63,533 nt of DNA from Cryobacterium sp. Y82 (GCF_002929495.1 NZ_PJJJ01000021.1:1-63533), one strand, 5' to 3'; positions 15,649 to 24,537 are shown, counted from the stretch's first letter. Translations and numbers: made by a program. Notes: a model not told the origin generated them from the sequence alone.

Positions 15649-16977
15649 CTACGGCTCGAGGCGGGTCGGACCGCGGAACAGGTAGGTGACCTCGCGAATT
15701 GAAGCCTGGTGCAGCATGAGCATCAGCACCCGGGCCAGGCCCATGCCGAAGCCGCCGTGCGACGGCACGCCGTAGCGGAAGAAGTCGAGGTAGCCCTCGA
15801 TCTCCTTCGGGTCGAGACCCTTCTCGATCGCCTGGGCTTCGAGCACCTCGATGCGGTGCTCGCGCTGGGCGCCGGTCGAGATCTCGGTGCCGTTGAAGAT
15901 GAGGTCGTAGCTCTTGGTTATCGACGCATCACCCTCGTGACGCATGTGGTAGAACGGGCGGATGCTCGAGGCGTAGTCGGTGAGGAACACGAATTCGTGC
16001 CCGTACTTCTCGGCCACGTACGCGGCGATCTGCCGCTCGCCTTCCGGGTCCATGTCGTCGTCGTCGCGAGGAACCTCATAGCCGCGGCTCTTGACGATCT
16101 CCTTGGCTTCGGCCAGGGGAATGCGCGGGAACGGCGTGCTTGGAACGGTCACCTCAACGTCGAACAGGGCCTTGACCTCGTCGCCGTGCTTGGCCTGTAC
16201 CGCAGTGAACCCGGCAACCATGAGGTCTTCATGCAGCGTCATGACATCGTCATGGCTGTTGATCCAGCTGATCTCACTGTCGACGCTCGTGAACTCCGTG
16301 GCGTGCCGGCTCGTGAACGAGGGGTCGGCGCGGAACGCCGGCCCAACCTCGAAGATCTTGCCGAAGCCGGCCGACTGTGCCATCTGCTTGAAGAACTGCG
16401 GGCTCTGCGCGAGGTACGCCTTGGTATCGAAGTAGCCGACCTCGAACAGCTCGGCGCGCGACTCGCTCGCACTCGCCATGAGCTTGGGGGTGTGCAGTTC
16501 GATGAAGTCGTGCTCAATCCAGTAGGTGCGCAGCGCGTGCTCGAACGTGGTCTGGATGCGGAAGATAAGGTTCTGCTTCGGGTTGCGTAGGTCAAGAAAG
16601 CGCCAGTCCATGCGTTTGTCAAGGCTTGAGTCGGCCGCGATCGGCGTCTCCGGAATAGCGGCCGACACCACGGTGAGGGTGGCGAGCTTGATCTCGATGC
16701 CGCCGAGCTTGACCCGTTCGTCGTGCTTGAGCTGCCCGGTCACGGTGACGAAGGTGCCCTGGGCGAGGCCCGAAATGCTGGTGGCGGGCTCGTCGGCGAT
16801 CACGACGCCATCGGCATCCGTTGTGCGGGGGTTGACCAGCTGCACGGCGCCGGACTCGTCGCGCAGAACGACGAATTGCACCTTCTTCTGGTCTCGAACG
16901 GTATCGACCCAGCCGGACACCGATACGGTGCCGTCGTCGAGAGCGGACAGGTTTTTGATCAATACGCGCGAAGTCAC
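15649..16977 (-). CDS. aspS: aspartyl-tRNA synthetase, archaeal type (probably non-discriminating)
   Basis: This 442-residue class II synthetase charges tRNA-Asp, and perhaps tRNA-Asn. The N-terminal OB-fold (about 1-105) includes VSGWVDTVRDQKKVQFVVLRD. Motif 2 is VGPAFRADPSFTSRHATEF and motif 3 is GGFGMGLARVLMLML. It lacks the GAD insertion of the usual bacterial AspRS (about 590 aa) and so belongs to the shorter archaeal/eukaryal-type group, which in bacteria is often non-discriminating and works with GatCAB. The GTG start is 6 nt after a TAAACT box, a leaderless layout. It is divergent from the phosphatase-cytochrome c maturation operon. Confidence 0.92.
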   Translation of the reverse strand: MTSRVLIKNLSALDDGTVSVSGWVDTVRDQKKVQFVVLRDESGAVQLVNPRTTDADGVVIADEPATSISGLAQGTFVTVTGQLKHDERVKLGGIEIKLATLTVVSAAIPETPIAADSSLDKRMDWRFLDLRNPKQNLIFRIQTTFEHALRTYWIEHDFIELHTPKLMASASESRAELFEVGYFDTKAYLAQSPQFFKQMAQSAGFGKIFEVGPAFRADPSFTSRHATEFTSVDSEISWINSHDDVMTLHEDLMVAGFTAVQAKHGDEVKALFDVEVTVPSTPFPRIPLAEAKEIVKSRGYEVPRDDDDMDPEGERQIAAYVAEKYGHEFVFLTDYASSIRPFYHMRHEGDASITKSYDLIFNGTEISTGAQREHRIEVLEAQAIEKGLDPKEIEGYLDFFRYGVPSHGGFGMGLARVLMLMLHQASIREVTYLFRGPTRLEP

Positions 16978-16983
16978 AGTTCG

Positions 16984-16989
16984 AGTTTA
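16984..16989 (-). promoter_or_regulatory. -10 box of aspS (leaderless)
   Basis: TAAACT on the minus strand is followed by 6 nt and the GTG at 16977. Confidence 0.5.
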
Positions 16990-17042
16990 GCCGGAGCCGC
17001 CTGAGCGGGCCGCTCACGGCGGATTCTAGGCTGACCCCTTTG

Positions 17043-17048
17043 TAGACT
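17043..17048 (+). promoter_or_regulatory. -10 box of the histidine phosphatase operon (leaderless)
   Basis: TAGACT is followed by 6 nt and the GTG at 17055. It probably drives the whole cytochrome c maturation operon. Confidence 0.5.
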
Positions 17049-17054
17049 GGTCGG

Positions 17055-17699
17055 GTGGTAGCCAGTCAAGTGCATCTCGTGCGTCACGGTGAGGTTTTCA
17101 ACCCCGAACGCGTGCTCTACGGACGGCTGCCGAACTACCGGCTCTCCGAGCGGGGTGTCCTGATGGCCGAAGCCGCCGCGGAAGAACTGGTCGAACGGGG
17201 CCGCGCGGTTGTGCGTGTCATCGCTTCGCCCCTGCAACGCGCGCAGGAATCGGCCGCGCCGATCGCCGCCGCCTTCGCGCTGACGATCGACACCGACGAA
17301 CGCATCATCGAACCGACGAACGCCTTTGAGGGCAAGCGGATGCGTGGCCAGGGCGGCGCGTTACGCGACCCGTGCAACTGGCCGGCCCTGATCAATCCGT
17401 TGAAGCCGAGCTGGGGAGAACCCTTCCGTTCAATCTCTGCCCGCATGCTCGCGGCGATCGACGACGCCTGGAACTCGGTCGATGAGGGTGACGTAGTGCT
17501 GGTCAGCCACCAGCTGCCGATTTGGATGGTGCACCGCGCTCTCGCCCACGAACAGCTTGCGCACGACCCGCGCAAACGCCGCTGCGACCTGTCGAGCATC
17601 ACCACCCTGTGCTGGCACGGCGACCACTTCGCCGAAACCGGCTACGCCAGCCCGGCACTGGCCCTTCTCGACCCGAGCAACGATGTGGGTGCTGTATGA
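17055..17699 (+). CDS. histidine phosphatase family protein
   Basis: This 214-residue phosphatase of the phosphoglycerate mutase-like superfamily has the phosphohistidine motif LVRHGEVFNPE (about 8-18), the arginine-containing VIASPLQRAQES and the second histidine in VVLVSHQLPIW. It is more likely a phosphatase than a mutase, since the flanking loops are short. It is the first gene of the resA/ccdA/resB/ccsA operon and overlaps the next gene by 4 bp (ATGA). This placement is common in actinobacteria, but a role in cytochrome c maturation is not established. Confidence 0.85.
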   Translation: MVASQVHLVRHGEVFNPERVLYGRLPNYRLSERGVLMAEAAAEELVERGRAVVRVIASPLQRAQESAAPIAAAFALTIDTDERIIEPTNAFEGKRMRGQGGALRDPCNWPALINPLKPSWGEPFRSISARMLAAIDDAWNSVDEGDVVLVSHQLPIWMVHRALAHEQLAHDPRKRRCDLSSITTLCWHGDHFAETGYASPALALLDPSNDVGAV

Positions 17700-18322
17700 A
17701 TCATCGCCGCGTGAGCCAACGCCGCCGCCTCGCCCCGCTGCTGGCCGGGCTGACCGCCGGTGCCCTGGTGCTTTCGGGTTGCTCCTCTGATCCGCTCGCG
17801 GATCAGTACCGGGAAGGCTCAAACAAGGGTTTCATCGCCGGCGATGGCAGCGTCACCGAGATCGCCCTCGCCGATCGCGGTGAGGCCATCGAGTTCTCCG
17901 GCGTGACAGAGACGGGCGATACGGTGACGAGCGCCGACACGCAAGGCGAGGTTCTGGTCGTCAACTTCTGGTACGCCAGCTGTGCACCGTGCCGCGCTGA
18001 GGCATCCGATCTGCAAAGCATCAATGCCCAATTCGAGAACGAGGGCGCGAGTTTTCTCGGCGTCAACGTGCGTGACCAGGCCCCCAATGCCATTGCTTTT
18101 AACGAAACCTACAGCGTGACCTACCCCTCGGTGCTCGACGTTGATACCGGAGCCATGCAGCTCGCGTTCAGCGGCAGCATTCCGCCGAACGCGGTGCCGA
18201 CCACTCTGGTGCTTGACACCGAAGGGCGGGTCGCGGCGCGCATTCTGGGCCAGGTCACGTCGCCGTCCGTTCTGGAAACCCTGATTCGGGACACGATCGC
18301 GGAGACTGGCACGACCGAGTGA
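17696..18322 (+). CDS. TlpA/ResA-like thioredoxin-fold lipoprotein
   Basis: This 208-residue protein has a lipoprotein signal peptide with lipobox LVLSGC (about 26-31) and an extracytoplasmic thioredoxin domain. The redox motif is WYASCAPCRAEASD, a CxxC, and the cis-proline loop is IPPNAVPTTLV. It should keep the CxxCH haem-binding cysteines of apocytochrome c reduced, using electrons passed by CcdA. The start overlaps the preceding stop (ATGA), and the end overlaps the GTG start of ccdA. Confidence 0.9.
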   Translation: MNHRRVSQRRRLAPLLAGLTAGALVLSGCSSDPLADQYREGSNKGFIAGDGSVTEIALADRGEAIEFSGVTETGDTVTSADTQGEVLVVNFWYASCAPCRAEASDLQSINAQFENEGASFLGVNVRDQAPNAIAFNETYSVTYPSVLDVDTGAMQLAFSGSIPPNAVPTTLVLDTEGRVAARILGQVTSPSVLETLIRDTIAETGTTE

Positions 18323-19080
18323 ACAATCCTTTCGGAGAGATCGTCTTCAGCGGCCAGCTGCTCTTCGCCATTCCCATCGCACTCCTCGCCGGCCTCGTGT
18401 CGTTCGCCTCGCCGTGCATCCTGCCGCTCGTTCCCGGTTACCTCGCCTACATCGGTGGCTTCACCGACGGACGCACCGGTGCCTCCAAGCGTGACCGTCG
18501 CGGTCGCACCCGGCTCCTGGCCGGGGTCGGTCTGTTCGTGCTCGGCTTTACCGTGGTATTTGTGCTCACCGGCGTTGTCTTTGGTGCCGCCGGATTCTGG
18601 CTCAACTCCTACCGCGACCTGATCACGCGACTCGCCGGCGTGGTGGTTATCCTCTTAGGCCTCGTCTTCGTCGGCCAGTTCGGTGCCATGCAACGCACCC
18701 TCAAAACCAACTGGCGCCCCAAGATGGGTCTCGCCGGCGCCCCCGTGCTCGGTGCGGTCTTCGCGGTGGGCTGGACGCCATGCACCGGTCCCACCCTCAC
18801 GGCCATCAACTCGCTCAGTCTCGGCACCGGTTCGCCCTGGCAAGGCGGCCTGCTGGCCCTCTTCTATTCTCTCGGCCTCGGAATTCCTTTTCTGTTGATC
18901 GCCCTCGGCCTCAACTGGGCCACCGGATCGGTCGCCTTCCTTAAACGGCATATTCGTGCCATCAACCTGTTCGGCGGCGTTCTGCTCGTCGTCATTGGAG
19001 TACTCATGGTGACTGGCATCTGGAACGCCTGGCTCCTCGATTTGCAAGGGGTGATTGGCAGCTTTGTCCCGGCCATCTGA
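18319..19080 (+). CDS. ccdA: cytochrome c biogenesis protein CcdA
   Basis: This 253-residue membrane protein moves reducing power across the membrane to the TlpA/ResA-like protein. It has about six transmembrane segments, with redox cysteines in SFASPCILPLVPGYL and VGWTPCTGPTLTA. The motif pair is the DsbD/CcdA signature. The GTG start overlaps the upstream stop by 4 bp. The downstream resB start lies inside its last codons. Confidence 0.92.
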   Translation: MNNPFGEIVFSGQLLFAIPIALLAGLVSFASPCILPLVPGYLAYIGGFTDGRTGASKRDRRGRTRLLAGVGLFVLGFTVVFVLTGVVFGAAGFWLNSYRDLITRLAGVVVILLGLVFVGQFGAMQRTLKTNWRPKMGLAGAPVLGAVFAVGWTPCTGPTLTAINSLSLGTGSPWQGGLLALFYSLGLGIPFLLIALGLNWATGSVAFLKRHIRAINLFGGVLLVVIGVLMVTGIWNAWLLDLQGVIGSFVPAI

Positions 19081-20740
19081 CCACTACGATTCCCGCCCGC
19101 AGGCGCCGCAAACCGGTGTCGTGCAGCCCAAGCTCGGCCTGACCGGCTGGTTGCGCTGGTTCTGGCGTCAGCTCACGAGCATGCGCACCGCACTGTTCCT
19201 GCTGCTTATGCTCGCCATCGCGGCCATTCCCGGATCGCTCGTGCCCCAGCGCAGCTCCGACCCGAACGGTGTCACCCAGTACTTCGCCGACAATGCCGAC
19301 CTGGCGCCGATCCTGGACAAACTGCAAGCCTTCGACGTCTACACCTCGGCCTGGTTCTCGTCGATTTACCTGCTGCTGTTCATTTCTCTCATCGGCTGCG
19401 TCATTCCGCGCACCAAACATCACTTCCAGGCCCTGCGCGCCAAGCCGCCAACCACACCGGCCCGCCTAGGGCGGCTGTCCGGTTTCACCACGCAAGACGC
19501 GCCGGCGCACACGGATGCCCGCGCCGCTATCACGCACGCCCGCACCCTCCTGAAGTCCAGCGGCTACCGCGTCGTCCGCTTTGATTCCGACACCGAGTCA
19601 TCCGTTTCGGCGGAGCGTGGCTACCTGCGGGAGACCGGCAACCTCGTCTTTCATGCTGCGCTCGTGGGCATTCTGGTCACCGTTGGATTCGGCGGCGGTT
19701 ATGGCTTTAGCGGCCAACGAGTGATCGTCGAAGGGCAGACCTTTGTGAACACGCTGCTCGCCTACGACTCCTTTAACCCGGGACGATTCTTCGACGACAC
19801 CACGCTCGACCCGTACACGCTGAGCCTGGATGACTTCGCGGTCTCCTACGAACAGCAGAATCTGCAGGCCTACGGCCAGCCGGTCGACTTCACCGCCGAC
19901 GTGACCGTCACCCCCAAGGGTGAGGCGGCTGAGCCCGGCGTCGTCAAGGTTAACGGACCGCTGCGCACTAACGGAACGAGCATCTTCCTGCTTGGCAACG
20001 GGTACGCACCGACCATTCAGGTCACCGCCCCCGACGGTACCGTCGTCTTTTCAGACTCGGTGCCATTCTTGCCGCAGGACGCCAATCTCACCTCGCTTGG
20101 CATCGTGAAAGTGCCGGACGGACTGGCCGAACAGGTCGGCATGATCGGGTTCTTCTATCCCACTCAGGACAAAGCGGCGTCCGGCGCAAACTTCTCCAGC
20201 TACCCCGACCTCGAGTACCCGTTGCTCACTCTGAACGTCTATACCGGCGATCTCGGTCTTGATGCCGGCGTGCCAACATCCGTCTATTCGCTCGTCACCG
20301 ATACCCTGACCCGGCAGACCGGCGGCGAGACCGGCGTTGCGTCGATCGAACTGAAGCCGGGTGAATCGGCCGAGCTGCCGGGCGACCTCGGCACCGTCAG
20401 CTTCGTCGACAACAACCCGGCCGCAACGGCCGCCGACGACTTCACCCAGTCGGTTCCGCGCTTCGCAAGTTTTGACATTCACCACGACCCAACGCAGATC
20501 TGGTTGATCTCCTTCTCGATGCTCGTGCTGTTCGGCCTGTTCACCGGGCTGCTCGTGCCGCGTCGCCGCGTTTGGGTGAAGGCCACGACCCGAACCGACG
20601 GAACCGTGCATCTCGAGTATGCGGGCCTGGCCCGTGGCGATGACCCGGCTCTCGAAGGTGCCATCACGAATGTGGCTGACCGTCACCTCAAGCTGTTGAA
20701 AACCCACCAACCCGTCGCAGCGAATCCCGAATCGATTTAG
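19055..20740 (+). CDS. resB: cytochrome c biogenesis protein ResB (Ccs1)
   Basis: This 561-residue protein works with CcsA in System II haem delivery to apocytochrome c. It has N-terminal membrane segments (about 45-65 and 105-120), a third at about 195-215, a large extracytoplasmic domain (about 220-480) and a last membrane segment at about 490-510 (IWLISFSMLVLFGLFTGLLVP). The start is uncertain: TTG at 19055 follows AAGGGG closely, and TTG at 19064 (MSRPSDHYDS) is an alternative that may better match homologues. Confidence 0.88.
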   Translation: MAALSRPSDHYDSRPQAPQTGVVQPKLGLTGWLRWFWRQLTSMRTALFLLLMLAIAAIPGSLVPQRSSDPNGVTQYFADNADLAPILDKLQAFDVYTSAWFSSIYLLLFISLIGCVIPRTKHHFQALRAKPPTTPARLGRLSGFTTQDAPAHTDARAAITHARTLLKSSGYRVVRFDSDTESSVSAERGYLRETGNLVFHAALVGILVTVGFGGGYGFSGQRVIVEGQTFVNTLLAYDSFNPGRFFDDTTLDPYTLSLDDFAVSYEQQNLQAYGQPVDFTADVTVTPKGEAAEPGVVKVNGPLRTNGTSIFLLGNGYAPTIQVTAPDGTVVFSDSVPFLPQDANLTSLGIVKVPDGLAEQVGMIGFFYPTQDKAASGANFSSYPDLEYPLLTLNVYTGDLGLDAGVPTSVYSLVTDTLTRQTGGETGVASIELKPGESAELPGDLGTVSFVDNNPAATAADDFTQSVPRFASFDIHHDPTQIWLISFSMLVLFGLFTGLLVPRRRVWVKATTRTDGTVHLEYAGLARGDDPALEGAITNVADRHLKLLKTHQPVAANPESI

Positions 20741-20749
20741 GCTTACATC

Positions 20750-21829
20750 GTGAATCTGACTGACACCGCACTGCTCAACTCATACTCGCTCTACGCGCTG
20801 TACTCGGCGATGGCCATCTACGCCTTTGCTTTCATCGCTTTCGCAGTCGACCTCGCGCGTCGTTCAAGCGCCGTGAGTGCGATGGAATCCGACCTGACTG
20901 AAGTGGATGCCGCTGCTTCCGTGGGCAGAGTAGTAGCCGCCGGCCGCACCAGCACCCTCGAACGGCCGGCCGTGAAGCGACCCGTACTGTCGCGCATCAG
21001 CGCCCGTATGGACGACGACGCGGCGTTGCCGTACGGCCGCTCGTCGAGCCTGCGCGTGGGAGTTGCCCTCACCGTACTGGCCTGGGCGTTGCACCTCGCG
21101 GCTACCATCATGCGCGGCTTCGCGGCCGACCGGGTGCCGTGGGCGAACATGTACGAGTTCGCGCTGACGGGCACGCTGCTCATTATGACGGTGTTCCTCA
21201 TCGTGCTGATCCGCTCCGACTTGCGTTTTCTCGGTACCTTCGTCACGGGCCTCGTGCTGGTGCTGCTCGGCGTGGCGTCCCTGCAGTTTTATGTGGAGGT
21301 TGCCCCCCTGCCGCCGGCACTGCAGTCGGCCTGGCTGGTCATCCACGTATTCGTGGCGTCGTTGGCCACCGGGATGTTCGCGCTCGGCTTCGCGCTGTCG
21401 ACCGTGCAAGTGCTGCAGTTTCGGCGCGAAAACAGGGTGCGGGAGGACGCCGCCGCTGGGCGCTCGGCCGTGGCATCCGGTCGGCGCCTGCGTTTTCTGT
21501 CGACCTTGCCATCGTCGGCGACACTGGAGAACCTGGCCTACCGCATCAACATCATCGGCTTCATCCTGTGGACCTTCACCCTCATGGCCGGCTCGATCTG
21601 GGCCGAACAGGCCTGGGGGCGTTACTGGGGCTGGGACACCAAAGAGGTGTGGACCTTCATTATCTGGGTCATCTATGCCGGCTACATCCACGCTCGCGCA
21701 ACCCGTGGCTGGCGCGGATCACGCTCGGCCTGGCTGTCGATCATTGGATTTTCCGCCGTCATGTTCAACTTCGGCATTGTCAACGTGTTCTTCAAGGGCC
21801 TGCACGCCTACTCGGGTCTCTCTCTCTAA
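20750..21829 (+). CDS. ccsB: cytochrome c assembly protein CcsA/CcsB (ResC)
   Basis: This 359-residue haem-handling membrane protein is the partner of ResB. Its signature WGRYWGWDTKEVWTFIIWVIYAGYIHAR is the tryptophan-rich WWD-type haem site of CcsA proteins. Conserved histidines are seen at LHLAATIMRG, VIHVFVASLATG and IHARA. There are about eight membrane segments and a cytoplasmic linker between the first and the rest (about 30-100). It is the last gene of the operon, and a long hairpin follows its stop. Confidence 0.92.
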   Translation: MNLTDTALLNSYSLYALYSAMAIYAFAFIAFAVDLARRSSAVSAMESDLTEVDAAASVGRVVAAGRTSTLERPAVKRPVLSRISARMDDDAALPYGRSSSLRVGVALTVLAWALHLAATIMRGFAADRVPWANMYEFALTGTLLIMTVFLIVLIRSDLRFLGTFVTGLVLVLLGVASLQFYVEVAPLPPALQSAWLVIHVFVASLATGMFALGFALSTVQVLQFRRENRVREDAAAGRSAVASGRRLRFLSTLPSSATLENLAYRINIIGFILWTFTLMAGSIWAEQAWGRYWGWDTKEVWTFIIWVIYAGYIHARATRGWRGSRSAWLSIIGFSAVMFNFGIVNVFFKGLHAYSGLSL

Positions 21830-21844
21830 CCCGACTCACGCGAA

Positions 21845-21893
21845 AGCGGGTGTCTGGTTGCTTCAACCGGATTGAAGCAACGAAACACCCGCT
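21845..21893. terminator. long palindrome between ccsB and menC
   Basis: The outer arms AGCGGGTGT/ACACCCGCT and inner arms TTGCTTCAA/TTGAAGCAA form one long hairpin between two convergent genes. There is no T-run. A related palindrome begins with the same GCGAAAGCGGGT at 29334, so this may be a dispersed repeat used as a two-way terminator. Confidence 0.6.
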
Positions 21894-21911
21894 CCCGGGA
21901 TCGATTTCGGG

Positions 21912-22895
21912 TTACTCGGCGGCGACAAGCGCGTGCGTACGCGCGAGACGAGCGAGCCACCAGTCTCGACGTTCGGGGCTGGCCGCGTGCTGGTCGAGCA
22001 GGGCCGCATCCGGCACGACCCGGCGCACCGGAATGGCACCGGCTATCGGCAGCAGCGGCTCTCCCGTGACATCCTCGGCGAGTAGCGAGGCGGTGCCGAG
22101 GCCGCAGTCGAAGTACAATCCCGGAACGGATGCCGCGAGGTGCGCGCCCATCGATAGCCCGATCGACGTGTCGAGAGCGCTGGAGACTACGACCGGCAGC
22201 CCCGTCTGGCCAATGATCGACAGTGCGGCTCGGATGCCGCCAAGCGGCTGGGCCTTGATGACGAGAATGTCGGCGGCGCCGGCCCGGGCCACGGCGAGCG
22301 GGTCGCCGCTCTTGCGCACGCTCTCGTCGGCGGCGATCGGTACGCTCAGGTAGGTGGTGCGGTGACGAATCTCGGCGAGGTCGGGCACGCTCATGCACGG
22401 CTGCTCGACGTATTCCAGGTCGAAAGCGCTCAGCGCGTGGATAGCGTGTTCGGCTTCATCAACGTTCCACAGGCCATTCGCATCGATACGGATGCGACCT
22501 TCCGGACCGAGTACGCGACGTACCTCGGCCACCCGGGCGACATCGTCGGCCAGGGTTTGATCCGGGCTGGCGACCTTCACCTTTGCCGTGCGGCAGCCGG
22601 GAAAACGTGCGAGCACCTTGGCGACCTTGCCCGCCGGCACGGCCGGTACGGTTGCATTGACCGGAATGCTCGTGCGCAGGGGGTGCGGCGTGCTCTGCCA
22701 GCCGAAGTCGATGGCGGCTCGGAGCCAGTTGGCGGCCTCGGCATCATCGTATTCGACGAAGGGGGAGAACTCGGTCCAGCCCTCTGGGCCTTCCAGCAGC
22801 AGTGCTTCCCGACTGTCCAACCCACGGAACCGGTCGAACAGGTTCAGGGAGACGACGTGCGCGGAACCGAGTAACTCATCCAGTGAGGGCATCAT
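21912..22895 (-). CDS. menC: o-succinylbenzoate synthase
   Basis: This 327-residue enolase-superfamily enzyme dehydrates SHCHC to o-succinylbenzoate in menaquinone synthesis. The acid-base lysine is in TAKVKVAS. The metal ligands are in RIDANGLWN, VEQPC and AADESVR, and the second lysine is in VIKAQPLGG. The length is typical of actinobacterial MenC. Two adjacent ATG codons (22895, 22892) are possible starts. It lies apart from the other men genes by a few kilobases. Confidence 0.93.
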   Translation of the reverse strand: MMPSLDELLGSAHVVSLNLFDRFRGLDSREALLLEGPEGWTEFSPFVEYDDAEAANWLRAAIDFGWQSTPHPLRTSIPVNATVPAVPAGKVAKVLARFPGCRTAKVKVASPDQTLADDVARVAEVRRVLGPEGRIRIDANGLWNVDEAEHAIHALSAFDLEYVEQPCMSVPDLAEIRHRTTYLSVPIAADESVRKSGDPLAVARAGAADILVIKAQPLGGIRAALSIIGQTGLPVVVSSALDTSIGLSMGAHLAASVPGLYFDCGLGTASLLAEDVTGEPLLPIAGAIPVRRVVPDAALLDQHAASPERRDWWLARLARTHALVAAE

Positions 22896-22990
22896 GATTC
22901 CAGTGTGTCAGCCTCCGGCTGGGTAGACGGCCAGAGACGGAAACGGCCGCTTCTCGTATACGGTTCGGCGTCGTAGACGATGCCGATGGT

Positions 22991-23326
22991 TTAAGGCTCG
23001 TCCTTCAAAGTGCCCGACTGTGCGGCCGGGGCGCTGGTTTCCGGAATGATCTGCAGTCCGCTGGAAGAATTTGCCGTCGCCATGAGCGCTTCGATCCACT
23101 CGCGGTTGAGCGTGGGCGAACGGCTGCCGAAATACTTGTAGGCGATGGGGATGCCGGGGTGGAGCCAGATCGTGCTGCGTCCATCGCCGGCCTGCGGGTC
23201 GTCCCGCCAAGTGAAGTAGAACGATTCCCCGCGCCGCAGCTTGGCGCCGATCACAACCTGAATATGGGCGAGCACGCGATCGTCGAAGTCCGCGGTAAGG
23301 GACGAGTCGTAGGTCAGTTTTCCCAT
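22991..23326 (-). CDS. DUF7882 small protein, Microbacteriaceae-type
   Basis: This 111-residue protein begins MGKLTYDSSLTADFDDRVLA and contains KLRRGESFYFTWRDDPQ and TIWLHPGIPIAYKYFG. Proteins of this form are found repeatedly in Microbacteriaceae genomes and are sometimes mislabelled as ATP-dependent DNA ligases; no ligase motif (KxDG) is present. Function is unknown. An AGGAG site lies 8 nt before the ATG. Confidence 0.8.
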   Translation of the reverse strand: MGKLTYDSSLTADFDDRVLAHIQVVIGAKLRRGESFYFTWRDDPQAGDGRSTIWLHPGIPIAYKYFGSRSPTLNREWIEALMATANSSSGLQIIPETSAPAAQSGTLKDEP

Positions 23327-23365
23327 GTCGCGCTCCTGCTGGCGTGCACTCGATGCTGTCGGCGT

Positions 23366-24328
23366 TTAGTCCCTCAAATAATGTTCCAACCGTGGCACGT
23401 GCAGCAGGGCGAGGGCACGCTTCTCAATTTGGCGCACGCGCTCTCGGGTAACGCCCTCAATGTGGGCGATCTGGTCCAGGGTGCGCGGTTCGTTACCGTC
23501 GAGGCCAAACCTGGCTCGCAAAATAGAACGTTCCCGAGGCGGCAGCGTGTCGAGGAAGTAGCGGATGTCTGCCGCTCGCAGCGTCAGCGTGGCGTGTTCG
23601 TCAGGCTGGGGGAGGTCATCATCAATAATCAGTTCGGCCATATCGCCTGCGCCGTCACCGACCGGCGTGTGCAGGGAGATCGGTTCATTGTCGTATTGCA
23701 GTAAGCGCAACACGTCGCGCACGGGAAGCTGGGCGGCTTCGCCAATTTCACGTGCCGTGGGGTCACGGTCGAGAACGCTGGTCAGGTCGCGCCGGATGCG
23801 TTTGATCTTGTTAAGCTTTTCGGCGGTGTGCACCGGGATACGGATCATGCGGGACTTGTCGGCCATGCCGCGGTGGATTGCCTGGCGGATCCACCAAGTG
23901 GCGTAGGTGGAGAATTTGTAGCCGGTCATGAAGTCGTACTTCTCAACGGCACGAACGAGCCCCATGTTGCCGTCCTGCACGAGGTCCATGATGGGCACTC
24001 CGCGGCCGGAGTAATGCTTGGCAATGCTAACGACCAGACGCAGGTTGGCCTCAATGAACTGATTCTTGGCGCGGCGCCCGTCATGCGCAAGCCAGGCCAG
24101 TTCGCGCTCGTAGACCGAGTCGCGAGTGCCGGCGCTGTCGCCCTGCAGCAACCTGGCCTCAGCAAATAGCCCGACCTCGATGCGGCGTGCCAGGTCGACT
24201 TCCTGCTCGGCGTTGAGCAGAGTCCCCTTGCCGATGCGCCGCAGGTAGTCGCCAAAGGCATCCGTTGATGCGGCGGTGTATGTGCCCGGCGAGACTGTTC
24301 GGCGAGGCGCCTGAACGGTGGTGGTCAT
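23366..24328 (-). CDS. group 2 sigma-70-family RNA polymerase sigma factor
   Basis: This 320-residue sigma factor has regions 1.2-4.2. Region 1.2 is DYLRRIGKGTLLNAEQEVDLARRI. Region 2 has NLRLVVSIAKHYSGRGVPIMDLVQDGNMGLVRAVEKYD and the -10-recognition segment FSTYATWWIRQAI. The region 4.2 helix-turn-helix is RTLDQIAHIEGVTRERVRQIEKRAL. It lacks the long N-terminal region 1.1 of primary sigma factors, so it is probably a SigB-like alternative factor for stress or stationary phase. ATG 24328 is chosen because it overlaps a small upstream ORF by ATGA. An in-frame extension to 24403 exists but lacks a ribosome-binding site at its ATG codons. Confidence 0.9.
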   Translation of the reverse strand: MTTTVQAPRRTVSPGTYTAASTDAFGDYLRRIGKGTLLNAEQEVDLARRIEVGLFAEARLLQGDSAGTRDSVYERELAWLAHDGRRAKNQFIEANLRLVVSIAKHYSGRGVPIMDLVQDGNMGLVRAVEKYDFMTGYKFSTYATWWIRQAIHRGMADKSRMIRIPVHTAEKLNKIKRIRRDLTSVLDRDPTAREIGEAAQLPVRDVLRLLQYDNEPISLHTPVGDGAGDMAELIIDDDLPQPDEHATLTLRAADIRYFLDTLPPRERSILRARFGLDGNEPRTLDQIAHIEGVTRERVRQIEKRALALLHVPRLEHYLRD

Positions 24329-24375
24329 GGTTGTGAGCCCTCGCATTTGCGTTTCATGCCGTGTGTGATGTTCAT
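24325..24375 (-). CDS. 16-aa upstream ORF coupled to the sigma factor gene
   Basis: ATG at 24375 follows a strong GGGGAGG Shine-Dalgarno by 5 nt, and the ORF (MNITHGMKRKCEGSQP) stops with TGA overlapping the sigma ATG as ATGA. The sigma ATG has no close ribosome-binding site of its own, so sigma translation probably depends on ribosomes finishing this ORF. Confidence 0.5.
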   Translation of the reverse strand: MNITHGMKRKCEGSQP

Positions 24376-24405
24376 GACGACCTCCCCGTACTTTCCAAGT
24401 CATTA

Positions 24406-24429
24406 GTCCACCCCTCGAACGGGGTGGAC
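24406..24429 (-). promoter_or_regulatory. hairpin in the sigma factor mRNA leader
   Basis: GTCCACCCC/GGGGTGGAC pairs perfectly over 9 bp, with a 6-nt loop. It lies between the predicted transcription start and the Shine-Dalgarno site of the upstream ORF. Confidence 0.5.
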
Positions 24430-24457
24430 GACAAGGGGTTGACTTCTTGCTCGATTC

Positions 24458-24487
24458 ACATTACCTGAGGTTTTTTCGTCTTCTCAA
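24458..24487 (-). promoter_or_regulatory. sigma factor gene promoter
   Basis: On the minus strand there is TTGAGA (24482-24487), an 18-nt spacer and TAATGT (24458-24463). The 5' leader would be about 75 nt. Confidence 0.5.
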
Positions 24488-24537
24488 CCCCTAATCTTAC
24501 GGGTTGGAAAATTCAAAAAGTCGATGCTGGCGCCGCG

